Below are positions 7,011 through 13,836 of a stretch of 20,492 nt of DNA, piece by piece. Made by a program: the position numbers and the translations under genes. The notes under the pieces are model-generated. The model worked only from the letters and a program-made list of their open reading frames with translations, made no database searches and had not been told where the DNA came from. The stretch lies in the IMG/VR virus record IMGVR_UViG_3300042480_000610, positions 1 through 20,492 of that record, one strand, 5' to 3'. This DNA is from a virus. The first letter of the stretch is position 1, and each line of letters starts with the position of its first letter.

Positions 7011-7427
7011 TTATTTTATTTTAATTGTTTTTGGCTTTTTTTCTTCAGGAACTATGCGGTCAATACTAATATTTAGCATACCATCCTTTAGATCAGCACC
7101 AGTAACTTCCATGTATTCACCGAGAGCAAATGATCGTGTAAATTTGCGACCTGCAATGCCCTTATGAACAACTTCAGCATCGGTTACCTCAATAATTTCA
7201 CCCTTAATGATGAGTGTTCCATTATCTACTGATACATCAATGTTTTCTTTTGAGAATCCTGCGATTGCAATAGATAGCCTATATGTATCTTCGTCTAACT
7301 TAAGAAGATCATATGGTGGATATGATTGTGAGTTTGTCTTATGTGCTGTATTTAAACGGCCTAACTCTCTGTTAAAGCCAATAAAAAAAGGATCATTGAA
7401 TAGATCCATTGCGAATTGTGTTACCAT
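7011..7427 (-). CDS. hsp20: Hsp20/IbpA-type small heat-shock protein
   Basis: The 138-residue protein is a complete small heat-shock chaperone. A short N-terminal arm includes DPFFIGFNREL. An alpha-crystallin domain from about 38 has YDLLKLDEDTYRLSIAIAGF and GTLIIKGE, then GIAGRKFTRSFALGEYMEVTGADLKDGMLNISI with the A-x-L-x-x-G-x-L signature. The tail ends in KTIKI, the I-x-I motif that docks subunits. It binds unfolding proteins without ATP. Hsp20 genes are known in cyanophages and other aquatic phages, where a role in late protein folding or scaffold stability is assumed. It has a strong AAGGAGGAAT site and its own promoter about 55 nt upstream. I see no CIRCE or HAIR operator, so it is probably not under host heat-shock repressors. 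Confidence 0.93.
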   Translation of the reverse strand: MVTQFAMDLFNDPFFIGFNRELGRLNTAHKTNSQSYPPYDLLKLDEDTYRLSIAIAGFSKENIDVSVDNGTLIIKGEIIEVTDAEVVHKGIAGRKFTRSFALGEYMEVTGADLKDGMLNISIDRIVPEEKKPKTIKIK

Positions 7428-7484
7428 TTTATTCCTCCTTCAAGCGAATAAGTTAATGTACCCCCATTTGGCAGATACATATTA

Positions 7485-7490
7485 ATTATA
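7485..7490 (-). promoter_or_regulatory. Candidate promoter (-10 TATAAT) of hsp20
   Basis: TATAATTAATAT again, about 57 nt before the hsp20 ATG. No convincing -35 box. No heat-shock operator is visible in the leader. Confidence 0.5.
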
Positions 7491-7502
7491 TCATATTTGA
7501 TA

Positions 7503-8132
7503 TTAGTATTGTTTATTTTGATGTATTTCTGGAGAGTGATACTTATCACTATAATCTAGCATTGTGGCAAGTGCATATTTAGTACCGCTTGTTACTGGCA
7601 TTGCCCTATGAGTGTACATATAATTAGATGGAAATATCACAAGATCTCCAGCAACTGGCTTGTATGTATAATTCCATCCACCAAAACTTAACTCTCCGCC
7701 TTCGTAATCATCATTTAAATATTGAACTAATGATATTGTACAATTATAGTTTTCAGAGTGGTCGTGGTGATACTGGAAGTGCTGACCTTTTTCATATTTA
7801 AGAAAGTTAAATGCTTCCCAATATTTTAATTCTCCAACAGAAAATGTAGTGCAATATTCATTAACTGCAATACTTTGTCTATCATAAATTTCTTGCCAAA
7901 TTTTTTGTAATTCTAAAGATTCTTTCCCTGTATCTTTTTCAAGCGTTGATTTCCTAAACTTGAAATCAAAGCAGTCTCTAAAGTCAGGCATCTTTTCAGA
8001 ATATCCTACAGTTGACTCAGACCATTTATAGGTTTGGCTATTGCCAAGAATGGTACTTAGCCTATTAATAACATCTAAATCTTTGCTAATTACATTGCTG
8101 TAAATTGCAATTCCAGGTATTGGACTTTTCAT
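7503..8132 (-). CDS. 2-oxoglutarate/Fe(II)-dependent oxygenase
   Basis: The 209-residue protein has H122 and D124 (QYHHDHS) and H175 (YTHRAMPV) as iron ligands. The basic residue that binds 2-oxoglutarate is K185 (SGTKYALATML) rather than Arg, a swap known in the family. YLNDDYEGGELSF (138-150) is the central motif. It has its own promoter (TTGCAT-17-TATAAT at 8159-8187) and a GAGG ribosome site, so it may be transcribed apart from the nuclease gene upstream. It lies ahead of Hsp20. The substrate cannot be read. Confidence 0.9.
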   Translation of the reverse strand: MKSPIPGIAIYSNVISKDLDVINRLSTILGNSQTYKWSESTVGYSEKMPDFRDCFDFKFRKSTLEKDTGKESLELQKIWQEIYDRQSIAVNEYCTTFSVGELKYWEAFNFLKYEKGQHFQYHHDHSENYNCTISLVQYLNDDYEGGELSFGGWNYTYKPVAGDLVIFPSNYMYTHRAMPVTSGTKYALATMLDYSDKYHSPEIHQNKQY

Positions 8133-8158
8133 TTGAACCTCTTTCTATTTTGTATTTA

Positions 8159-8187
8159 ATTATACAACATGTAAAGAAATTATGCAA
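8159..8187 (-). promoter_or_regulatory. Promoter before oxygenase 7503-8132
   Basis: TTGCAT (8182-8187) and TATAAT (8159-8164) are 17 bp apart, followed by TAAATAC. The gap between the nuclease stop and the oxygenase ATG holds the -10, leader and GAGG ribosome site. Confidence 0.65.
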
Positions 8188-8190
8188 GTT

Positions 8191-8598
8191 TTATTTTTTA
8201 GATTTTTGTCTTGCTTTTGCCAAGGCCTCAAAATCTTTGATTTTTGTTTCACCCATATAGCCCCAAGCATGTCCATCTTCGATCATCTGTTCATTGATAG
8301 ATTTATTTGATCCATCAACATATATCCATCCTAAGATTCTTCCATATTTTTCGGAACTGTCTGGCTTTTCTGTTTTTACAACAATATTCTTAGCATCTTT
8401 AATTTTAGACTTTAAGTATTCTTTTGCCTCAAGCCCCAAAGCCTTTTCTGCTTTATCTGTTGTTCTGGATTCTGGGGTATCAATACCAGCAAGTCTTAAT
8501 CTTTGTGCATATGAAACACTAAACCCAAGATCTATTTCTACGTCTATCGTGTCTCCATCAACAACATTTGTGACTTTTTTAATTCTATACTCGTACAT
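8191..8598 (-). CDS. SNase-like (thermonuclease-type) endonuclease
   Basis: The 135-residue protein is a staphylococcal-nuclease-fold enzyme. VDGDT (13-17) and RLAGIDTPES carry the calcium-binding and catalytic residues R35, D40 and E43; KYGRILGWIYVDG carries R87. By chance these numbers equal those of the S. aureus enzyme. NEQMIEDGHAWGY follows in the family's usual place. It would cut DNA or RNA in a Ca2+-dependent way. No signal peptide is present, so it would act inside the cell, for example on host DNA for nucleotide recycling. The ATG overlaps the stop of the preceding 36-aa gene (TAATG). Confidence 0.92.
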   Translation of the reverse strand: MYEYRIKKVTNVVDGDTIDVEIDLGFSVSYAQRLRLAGIDTPESRTTDKAEKALGLEAKEYLKSKIKDAKNIVVKTEKPDSSEKYGRILGWIYVDGSNKSINEQMIEDGHAWGYMGETKIKDFEALAKARQKSKK

Positions 8599-8708
8599 TA
8601 TTCAGACTTCTTTTTTTCTTTTACATACCAAATTGGTAATTTTAGGTTGTCTCCAGACCACTCGTATCCCAGTAGTTTAACAACAAGTTTAATTATTTTA
8701 AGACGCAT
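8598..8708 (-). CDS. Small basic protein, 36 aa
   Basis: This short gene has ATG 8708, an AAGGAG site 5 nt before it that overlaps the glycosyltransferase stop, and a TAA that overlaps the nuclease ATG by one base. That exact fit on both sides supports it. The peptide begins MRLKIIKLVVKLLGYEW and ends WYVKEKKKSE, so it is strongly basic with an amphipathic N-terminal helix. The family is unknown; it may serve mainly to couple translation of the nuclease, or as a small membrane-active peptide. Confidence 0.6.
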   Translation of the reverse strand: MRLKIIKLVVKLLGYEWSGDNLKLPIWYVKEKKKSE

Positions 8709-8716
8709 GCTTCTCC

Positions 8717-10633
8717 TTATTTATGATTATGTTGCATTTCTGCTTGATGCATCATATAGATATTATTATATCCCATTTTGCTAAATTCTTGGCAAACAAC
8801 TACCATTTCGCAATCTGGATTGCCAGTAACTGTATTAATATACCCCCACCTTACCCCAGCCCTAAAGGCTTCGGCCTTATATAGGCAAAATCCACTAGAG
8901 ACAGAGTAGTATTTTTTATAGGGTAATTTCCTGTATATTTCAAAATTTTCTCCAATTGCACGATCATACTCAGCCTGCTCTCTTGTTGCCCAGTGATCAT
9001 AAAGGGATCTTTTTCTTAAAGTGGCAGAAGCAACAATATCAAAGTCTGGCTCTAGTTTTTTAAAATTTAAAACTTTTTCCACTGCAGGCATTTTAAATTC
9101 AACGTCAATATCTATTATCAAGACATAGTCAACATTTTCTAAGAAGTTGTTAGCAGTAAGGGCCTTATTTCTTGCTACCGATAAATTCTTTACTCTATCT
9201 TCATCTTTTGTTGAACCATAAAACCGTGTATTAATTTTTTCTGAAACAATAGATACACCAGCAAACATAGAATAATCTTGTTTAAAGATTAAACTCTTGG
9301 TTGAGTCTGTTGAATCATTTTCGTATAACGACAAATAGAATTCATATTCTGGGAAAAAATCAACCATTGCCCTAAGCCTATTGTAGTAATTAACATAAAA
9401 ATCTTCATCATTCCTAACAATAGAGCATATTAAGATTTTTTCTTTTACTTTTTTTAGTTCAACTTTTGCTATTTTATTTTTAACATATTTACCTATGCAG
9501 TTATCAATAAAGTCTGAATAGTCTTTTTTAATTTTATCCCAGTTATAGGTTTGTGAGTGCTTATATGAATTATCACATAAATCTTTATATGTTCTTTCAT
9601 TTTTAAGGATTTTAATTTTTGCATAAAAATCATCCTCGCTATCTGCAATAAGCATTGACTCTTCCACTTCTTGACTAGAGAATCCCCTTGCCCCTATAGT
9701 TGATGTCACTATTGGAATGCCATATCCAAGAGCCTTCATCATTTTTAAATGAGTTCCAGATCCACTAGACATAGGGTTTATAAATGCAAATGATGTTCTA
9801 AAATATTTATCTAAGGTCTCATCATCTACATGACCAGTAATATGAACATTGCTTGAAATGCTGCCAGCCTTAATTCCATTACCACATCCACCAATAATAA
9901 TAAAATTAAATTCTGGCAATGATTTAGCAAAACTAACTACTGCTCTTGCTGCAACCTTATTAGGTGGATGTCCACTACCTACAAAAATAATATCTCTAGA
10001 ATTAAGTCTATTTTTGTAATCAATCTTATTTTGGATTGTTGTACCATTGGGGATGTATGTTCCAGAAATATCTTTACCGTAGTAGTTTTGTAATTTTATA
10101 AAGTCTAATTTTGAACAATATGTAATTTCTTTTGCCTGATTTAAAATGCGGGTTTCCATGTTTTCAACTATAGCAAGAAGTTCTGCATTATTGATATGAA
10201 CCTGTTTGGCTAGTTCTAGTTCTGCATTATGTGAGTTATATATGATTGGAATATTTTTAATGTTTTTAACAAGAGGTGATACTGAATAATGGTCAACAAT
10301 TAAAATGTCATGCTCTTTTGACAAATCTGCTAAAACTTTAGTAAAAATGTTTAAATCATCATTTAATATTTCAAAAACAGCATCATGATTATCACTAGCA
10401 AAATTAGAAATAAGATTTTTTCTACGTCTATGCATAGCAGATCCTATCTGTGGCTGTAAATAAGCAATATTATTACCTATCTTTTTATTAATTAGTTCAT
10501 TGTTCCAATTAAAGGACAAGAACGTAACTTCATGATCAGTTAAGGCCTCAAGCAAGGTTGCAGTTCTTTCTTTTCCCCCACTATTTTTTGACCAATCTGG
10601 TAAGTTAGCGCTTACAACTAATATTTTTGCCAT
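8717..10633 (-). CDS. Two-domain glycosyltransferase (GT4-like plus CAP59-like)
   Basis: The 638-residue protein (start ATG 10633) joins two sugar-transferase domains. Residues 1 to about 385 are a GT-B fold of the GT4 kind: an N-terminal MAKILVVSANLPDW strand, SGGKERT, IYNSHNAELELAKQ, IFVGSGHPPNKVAA, and the donor-site stretch GSGTHLKMMKALGYGIPIV. Residues about 395-638 form a GT-A-like domain of the fungal CAP59/CMT1 mannosyltransferase type, with KILICSIVRNDEDFYV, YENDSTDST and a VLIIDIDVEF DxD metal site. Such a protein could add two sugars in sequence. I prefer ATG 10633 over ATG 10642, because a TATAAT box ends 7 nt before 10633 and overlaps the other ATG. It is divergent from the plus-strand sugar-transferase. 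Acceptor unknown. Confidence 0.85.
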   Translation of the reverse strand: MAKILVVSANLPDWSKNSGGKERTATLLEALTDHEVTFLSFNWNNELINKKIGNNIAYLQPQIGSAMHRRRKNLISNFASDNHDAVFEILNDDLNIFTKVLADLSKEHDILIVDHYSVSPLVKNIKNIPIIYNSHNAELELAKQVHINNAELLAIVENMETRILNQAKEITYCSKLDFIKLQNYYGKDISGTYIPNGTTIQNKIDYKNRLNSRDIIFVGSGHPPNKVAARAVVSFAKSLPEFNFIIIGGCGNGIKAGSISSNVHITGHVDDETLDKYFRTSFAFINPMSSGSGTHLKMMKALGYGIPIVTSTIGARGFSSQEVEESMLIADSEDDFYAKIKILKNERTYKDLCDNSYKHSQTYNWDKIKKDYSDFIDNCIGKYVKNKIAKVELKKVKEKILICSIVRNDEDFYVNYYNRLRAMVDFFPEYEFYLSLYENDSTDSTKSLIFKQDYSMFAGVSIVSEKINTRFYGSTKDEDRVKNLSVARNKALTANNFLENVDYVLIIDIDVEFKMPAVEKVLNFKKLEPDFDIVASATLRKRSLYDHWATREQAEYDRAIGENFEIYRKLPYKKYYSVSSGFCLYKAEAFRAGVRWGYINTVTGNPDCEMVVVCQEFSKMGYNNIYMMHQAEMQHNHK

Positions 10634-10640
10634 ATTACCC

Positions 10641-10646
10641 ATTATA
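10641..10646 (-). promoter_or_regulatory. Leaderless promoter of the two-domain glycosyltransferase
   Basis: TATAAT ends 7 nt before ATG 10633. It overlaps the alternative ATG at 10642 and so decides the start. No -35 box is seen. It is back to back with the plus-strand box at 10655-10660. Confidence 0.6.
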
Positions 10647-10651
10647 CCCTA

Positions 10652-10660
10652 TGCTATAAT
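10652..10660 (+). promoter_or_regulatory. Leaderless extended -10 promoter of the plus-strand gene
   Basis: TGCTATAAT is an extended -10 element whose end lies 7 nt before ATG 10668; the gap TTTTAAA holds no ribosome site. It mirrors the minus-strand box 8 nt away. Confidence 0.65.
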
Positions 10661-10667
10661 TTTTAAA

Positions 10668-11354
10668 ATGGACTATGTATATATATGTCGTAGTGGCGAC
10701 AATGATGAGTTAAGATATTCATTAAGGTCAATTGAAGAAAATATGCCAGAAGGAAGAGTCTGGGTTGTTGGTCATAGGCCAATTTGGTATATAGGTGATT
10801 TTATCCCTGTAGATGATATTGGTGGAAAATTTGATAATATTAGAAACTGTATTAAAACTGTATCAGAACACTCAGAAATATCTGATGATTTTGTTTTAAT
10901 GAATGATGATTTTTTTGCCTTGAGGCCAATTAATAAATTAAATAATTATCATGGAGGTTTACTAGAAAATAAAATAATGAGATACAAAGAATTACGGATG
11001 GCATCTAAATATATAAGATTGCTAGAATTAACTTTAAAGCAATTAAAAGAAAATGGAATTAACAACCCAATAGATTATGATATCCATATCCCAATGACAA
11101 TTAATAAAACAATGTTAAAAGATGCAATTAATTTAGCCTTTTTCCCAAGATCAGCCTATGGAAATTTAGCCAAACTTGAGGCTACTAAAATTACTGATGT
11201 CAAAATATATAATAGCGGAGAAAAAATTAATTGGGATAAAATTATAAATAATGATTTTGTATCAACAGAAGATAATTCTTTTATATCTTTAAAAAATAAT
11301 ATACTGCATAAAATGTTTAATAAACCAAGTAAACTAGAAAATCCTAATTACTAA
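10668..11354 (+). CDS. Stealth-like sugar (phospho)transferase; only plus-strand gene
   Basis: The 228-residue protein resembles conserved regions of the Stealth family of capsule hexose-1-phosphate transferases: ELRYSLRSIEENMP (14-27), VWVVGHRPIWY (31-41) and ISDDFVLMNDDFFALRP (71-87), with the N-D-D cluster at 79-81. The usual N-terminal Y-T-W-V-D-G motif is reduced to YICRSGD, and the protein is shorter than bacterial Stealth proteins, so it may be a simpler glycosyltransferase of the same fold. The gene runs opposite to every other gene here. An extended -10 TGCTATAAT ends 7 nt before its ATG, so the mRNA is probably leaderless. It ends 2 nt before the antisense 3' end of tRNA-Met, so its transcripts may run into the tRNA genes from the other side. 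Confidence 0.6.
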   Translation: MDYVYICRSGDNDELRYSLRSIEENMPEGRVWVVGHRPIWYIGDFIPVDDIGGKFDNIRNCIKTVSEHSEISDDFVLMNDDFFALRPINKLNNYHGGLLENKIMRYKELRMASKYIRLLELTLKQLKENGINNPIDYDIHIPMTINKTMLKDAINLAFFPRSAYGNLAKLEATKITDVKIYNSGEKINWDKIINNDFVSTEDNSFISLKNNILHKMFNKPSKLENPNY

Positions 11355-11356
11355 TG

Positions 11357-11430
11357 TACACTAGGTAGGACTTGAACCTACGATAGCCGAATTATGAGTT
11401 CGGTGCCTTAACCAACTTGGCTACTAGTGC
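11357..11430 (-). tRNA. trnM: tRNA with CAU anticodon (elongator Met or Ile2)
   Basis: This is a 74-nt cloverleaf. The acceptor stem pairs GCACTAG with CTAGTGT (a G-U pair at the end), the anticodon arm is CCGAA-CTCATAA-TTCGG, and the T arm contains GGTTCAAGTCC. CCA is not encoded. The end-pair and lack of three G-C pairs in the anticodon stem exclude initiator tRNA. A CAU anticodon may be modified to read AUA (Ile) by TilS, a case that sequence alone cannot settle. Confidence 0.93.
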
Positions 11431-11436
11431 ATTCTG

Positions 11437-11509
11437 CGTCCCCAACGGGATTTGAACCCGTGTTAACGCCGTGAAAGGGCGACGTCCTAGGCCACTAGAC
11501 GATGGGGAC
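11437..11509 (-). tRNA. trnE: tRNA-Glu (UUC anticodon)
   Basis: This is a 73-nt cloverleaf with a perfect GTCCCCA/TGGGGAC acceptor stem, anticodon arm CGCC-CTTTCAC-GGCG (anticodon TTC) and T arm CGGGTTCAAATCCCG. CCA is not encoded; the discriminator is G. It lies 6 nt from tRNA-Met and 3 nt from tRNA-Asn, so the three are one transcript. Confidence 0.96.
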
Positions 11510-11512
11510 TCG

Positions 11513-11585
11513 CTGGCCTACCAGGCTTCGATCCTGGGACATCCGAATTAACAGTTCGGCACTCTACCTGCTGAGTTATAGGCCA
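11513..11585 (-). tRNA. trnN: tRNA-Asn (GUU anticodon)
   Basis: This is a 73-nt cloverleaf. The acceptor stem pairs TGGCCTA with TAGGCCA, the anticodon arm is CCGAA-CTGTTAA-TTCGG (anticodon GTT), the D arm contains AGCAGGTAGAG and the T arm GGATCGAAGCC. It is the first of the three tRNAs and sits just downstream of a promoter-like element at 11594-11622. Its anticodon stem is identical to that of tRNA-Met, which hints at a local duplication. Confidence 0.95.
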
Positions 11586-11593
11586 ATATAATA

Positions 11594-11622
11594 AGTTTAT
11601 CACCCATGTCTTAATTTGACAA
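11594..11622 (-). promoter_or_regulatory. Candidate promoter of the tRNA cluster
   Basis: TTGTCA (11617-11622) and TAAACT (11594-11599) are 17 bp apart on the minus strand, directly after the oxygenase stop. The expected start falls at about 11587, 1-2 nt before tRNA-Asn. The -10 match is moderate. Confidence 0.5.
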
Positions 11623-11624
11623 GT

Positions 11625-12173
11625 TTATTTTAAAAAATCTGGATCTGAATATTTTTTTAATGATGTATGCATGTAAAGCGCAGTATATCTATGTCCAGAC
11701 TCAATCTCTGTTATTCCATGGATATATTCTGTTCCAGCGCTAGGGAAAAACACAGCAGAAAATTTTTTAGGTTTATAGGTAAAGCCTTGATTAGGAAAGT
11801 AAATTTCTCCACCCTCGTATTCTGAAGGATCATTAAGATACATTATGGTGCTCCACTCAATAAATGGCTCTGGACCCTGGGCATCTATATGTAAATCACC
11901 TTTAGTTCCAGCGGTCCAGTGGGATCCGAATGCCTTAAATACATAGATATTGTTTAAATATCCATTTAGTGATTTGTGAATGTTGTTGGTTTTGTGCCCA
12001 TACTTGATTAAAATATTCATTACGCTATCGTTATAGGGAAGCGCAGTACCTCCATATCTTTTTTTATAATATTCTGGATAAGGGTTTGTTTCAGAAGGAT
12101 TGTTCATCTCTGAAATTAATTTTAAAGCATCTTCTTCTTGAATAAAATCTTCAATAACAGAAATTCTATGCAT
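11625..12173 (-). CDS. 2-oxoglutarate/Fe(II)-dependent oxygenase
   Basis: I chose ATG 12173, which lies 6 nt after AGAGGTGG; a longer in-frame start at 12215 would reach into the preceding gene. The 182-residue protein has H95 and D97 (LHIDAQG), H152 (YIHGITE) and R162 (SGHRYTALYMH), with MYLNDPSEYEGGEIYFPNQG (111-130) as its central motif. It is thus a complete small member of the family, and the leanest of the five here. It closes the overlapping carbamoyltransferase-to-glycosyltransferase block, so its substrate may be the same molecule those enzymes modify; that is an inference. Confidence 0.9.
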   Translation of the reverse strand: MHRISVIEDFIQEEDALKLISEMNNPSETNPYPEYYKKRYGGTALPYNDSVMNILIKYGHKTNNIHKSLNGYLNNIYVFKAFGSHWTAGTKGDLHIDAQGPEPFIEWSTIMYLNDPSEYEGGEIYFPNQGFTYKPKKFSAVFFPSAGTEYIHGITEIESGHRYTALYMHTSLKKYSDPDFLK

Positions 12174-12174
12174 A

Positions 12175-13107
12175 CTATTCCACCTCTTTATATTGTTTAA
12201 TAAATCTTCTTCCACCTAGTCTATCGTAAGATGTTTCGCTAACTTTATAAAAAACATCATTTGCATAAAATGGCAACCAGTGCAAACTTGAAAAATTAAA
12301 ATTATTTTTTTCAGAAAACTTATTTACAACATCTTGTCCTAGATTACCTATAAACTCATTTGCCCCTGTTTTAAATAATTTTATGACCTGATTGTAATTG
12401 TGATATTTAGAAAATGGTACATAATAATTAAAATCGGTAAGAGTGCTATATTCACTTATATGTACCAGGCTTGTTGGAGCAGCAACTATTTCTATGTTAT
12501 CTTTGCAATATTGTAAAGACAAAACTTCTTCCTCTCCATGATATTTTAGCCATCCTGGAAAATTATACTCTCCAAGTTTACTATTTTTCATCATAACAAC
12601 GTTTCCAAATATTAAATTTCTATCTATGTAGTTAGTAACTGTATAGTTTGATATATCGCTAAATGTTTTGTTTACATAAAAAATTTTTGAGTTATCAAAC
12701 GTTACTTTTTTATTTCCAGAAATAACAACATTTTTATCTTTTACATAATTTATAAATTCAGTATCCCAGTTTTGAAATAATGTTGTTCCTGGCGTTATCG
12801 TCATGTGATATTTGCCCCCAACAGTTGCCTTTAATCTATTATCTTTATAATCAACAGCGCCTTCATTATTGTCCCAGTTAATATGGAAATAGTCTCCGTT
12901 ACAGTTTTCATAGGAATTAACCAGGTCTTCAAGAAGTTTTGATCTATCTATTGCATTTTGATCATGCCAGTGAATAAAAATAAAAACATCGCCAGATACC
13001 TTCTTCATCAAATCTGACAATGTATCTATAGCGTCTTTGGTTTTATAAGAATACATGACAACATTAATGCTGTCCCATTCTTTTTTAGTATTTGTATTGT
13101 CTAACAT
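12175..13107 (-). CDS. Glycosyltransferase-like protein (GlcNAc-transferase type)
   Basis: The 310-residue protein has a GT-A-like N-terminal half: INVVMYSYKTKDAIDTLSDLM, then VFIFIHWHDQN, DYFHINWDNNEG and a YHMTITPGTTLFQNWDTEFI stretch (100-119). This order resembles the GlcNAc-type family of Skp1-like transferases, where a metal-binding region precedes an NWD-like motif. FPGWLKYHGEEEVLSLQY (204-221) fits the acceptor-side part. I do not see a clean DxD, so activity is less sure than the fold. The ATG follows the stop of the preceding gene without a gap, and its own stop lies beside the oxygenase start. The likely role is transfer of a sugar within the same pathway as the carbamoyltransferase. 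Confidence 0.55.
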   Translation of the reverse strand: MLDNTNTKKEWDSINVVMYSYKTKDAIDTLSDLMKKVSGDVFIFIHWHDQNAIDRSKLLEDLVNSYENCNGDYFHINWDNNEGAVDYKDNRLKATVGGKYHMTITPGTTLFQNWDTEFINYVKDKNVVISGNKKVTFDNSKIFYVNKTFSDISNYTVTNYIDRNLIFGNVVMMKNSKLGEYNFPGWLKYHGEEEVLSLQYCKDNIEIVAAPTSLVHISEYSTLTDFNYYVPFSKYHNYNQVIKLFKTGANEFIGNLGQDVVNKFSEKNNFNFSSLHWLPFYANDVFYKVSETSYDRLGGRRFIKQYKEVE

Positions 13108-13836
13108 TTATTTAAAATTTTTCCTTTTCCAAATATCTTTTTTATAATATCCAGTAACTACTGTTCTTCTGTTTTCTGCCTTAAACTCTTCTTCTTCAAT
13201 AATTTGATTACTATCGTCAACCTCTATTTCCCAAGAGTCTCTTTTAAAAGGAAAAAATTGCATAACTGGCGTACCTTTTGGAATAGTTCCGATAAAGTTT
13301 CTTTTTACAAAAAAAGAAAAAAATACTGGCAAGCCCCAAGAGTCTGAATCTACAACTCCAGAAAGAGTATAGAATGGTAGGTCGTACCTGTTCATTGGGT
13401 GAGTCACTAGGACAGAGTATCCTGGAGGTGTTCTATAAAACCAATTCATCCTTACTCCAAAGTGTACTGGATGACAGTCTCCTGGTATTGGAACCTCAAG
13501 GGTTGGTCGCTTATCGATTAGCATAACGTCACCTTTCCAAGTTAACTTTGGATATCCGTGTTCATTTTGACTAACCTCAAGATCATCTTCCAGCAAATAG
13601 TAATAGCCAGATGTTAATGCGTCAAAAAAAGGAATACATTTTTTTGTTGCAACAAAAGTTCCATCTGTGCCTACATGGTTTATTGGATTTAAATTTTTTT
13701 CACTATTTGTTGGGCCGTATAAAGATAAACTTTTATACCACTCTGGTACTTGAGAAATTGCTGGCACAGGAGGGATTAGTTTATTTTCAAAGTCTTGAAT
13801 TGTTGGAATAAAGGTTAGTTTTTTATTTTTACTCAT
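13108..13836 (-). CDS. DUF6065-like protein, copy A
   Basis: The 242-residue protein is a clear paralogue of its upstream neighbour, of identical length. Shared landmarks, nearly all at the same residue numbers, are PEWYK (31-35), a K-x-C-x-P-x-F-D followed by T-S-G-Y (66-78), P-G-Y-S-x-L-x-T-H-P (138-147), D-L-P-F (152-155), G-V-V-D-x-D (160-165), K-G-T-P (187-190) and P-F-K-R-D (196-200). The pattern recalls DUF6065, a family of unknown function seen in bacteria and aquatic phages; that link is from memory. The fold is likely all-beta. It overlaps copy B by 4 nt (ATGA). Confidence 0.6.
   Translation of the reverse strand: MSKNKKLTFIPTIQDFENKLIPPVPAISQVPEWYKSLSLYGPTNSEKNLNPINHVGTDGTFVATKKCIPFFDALTSGYYYLLEDDLEVSQNEHGYPKLTWKGDVMLIDKRPTLEVPIPGDCHPVHFGVRMNWFYRTPPGYSVLVTHPMNRYDLPFYTLSGVVDSDSWGLPVFFSFFVKRNFIGTIPKGTPVMQFFPFKRDSWEIEVDDSNQIIEEEEFKAENRRTVVTGYYKKDIWKRKNFK

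Noticed and set aside
11357-11430. Initiator tRNA
   Set aside because: The anticodon stem lacks the three G-C pairs and the 5' end is paired, unlike bacterial initiator tRNA.
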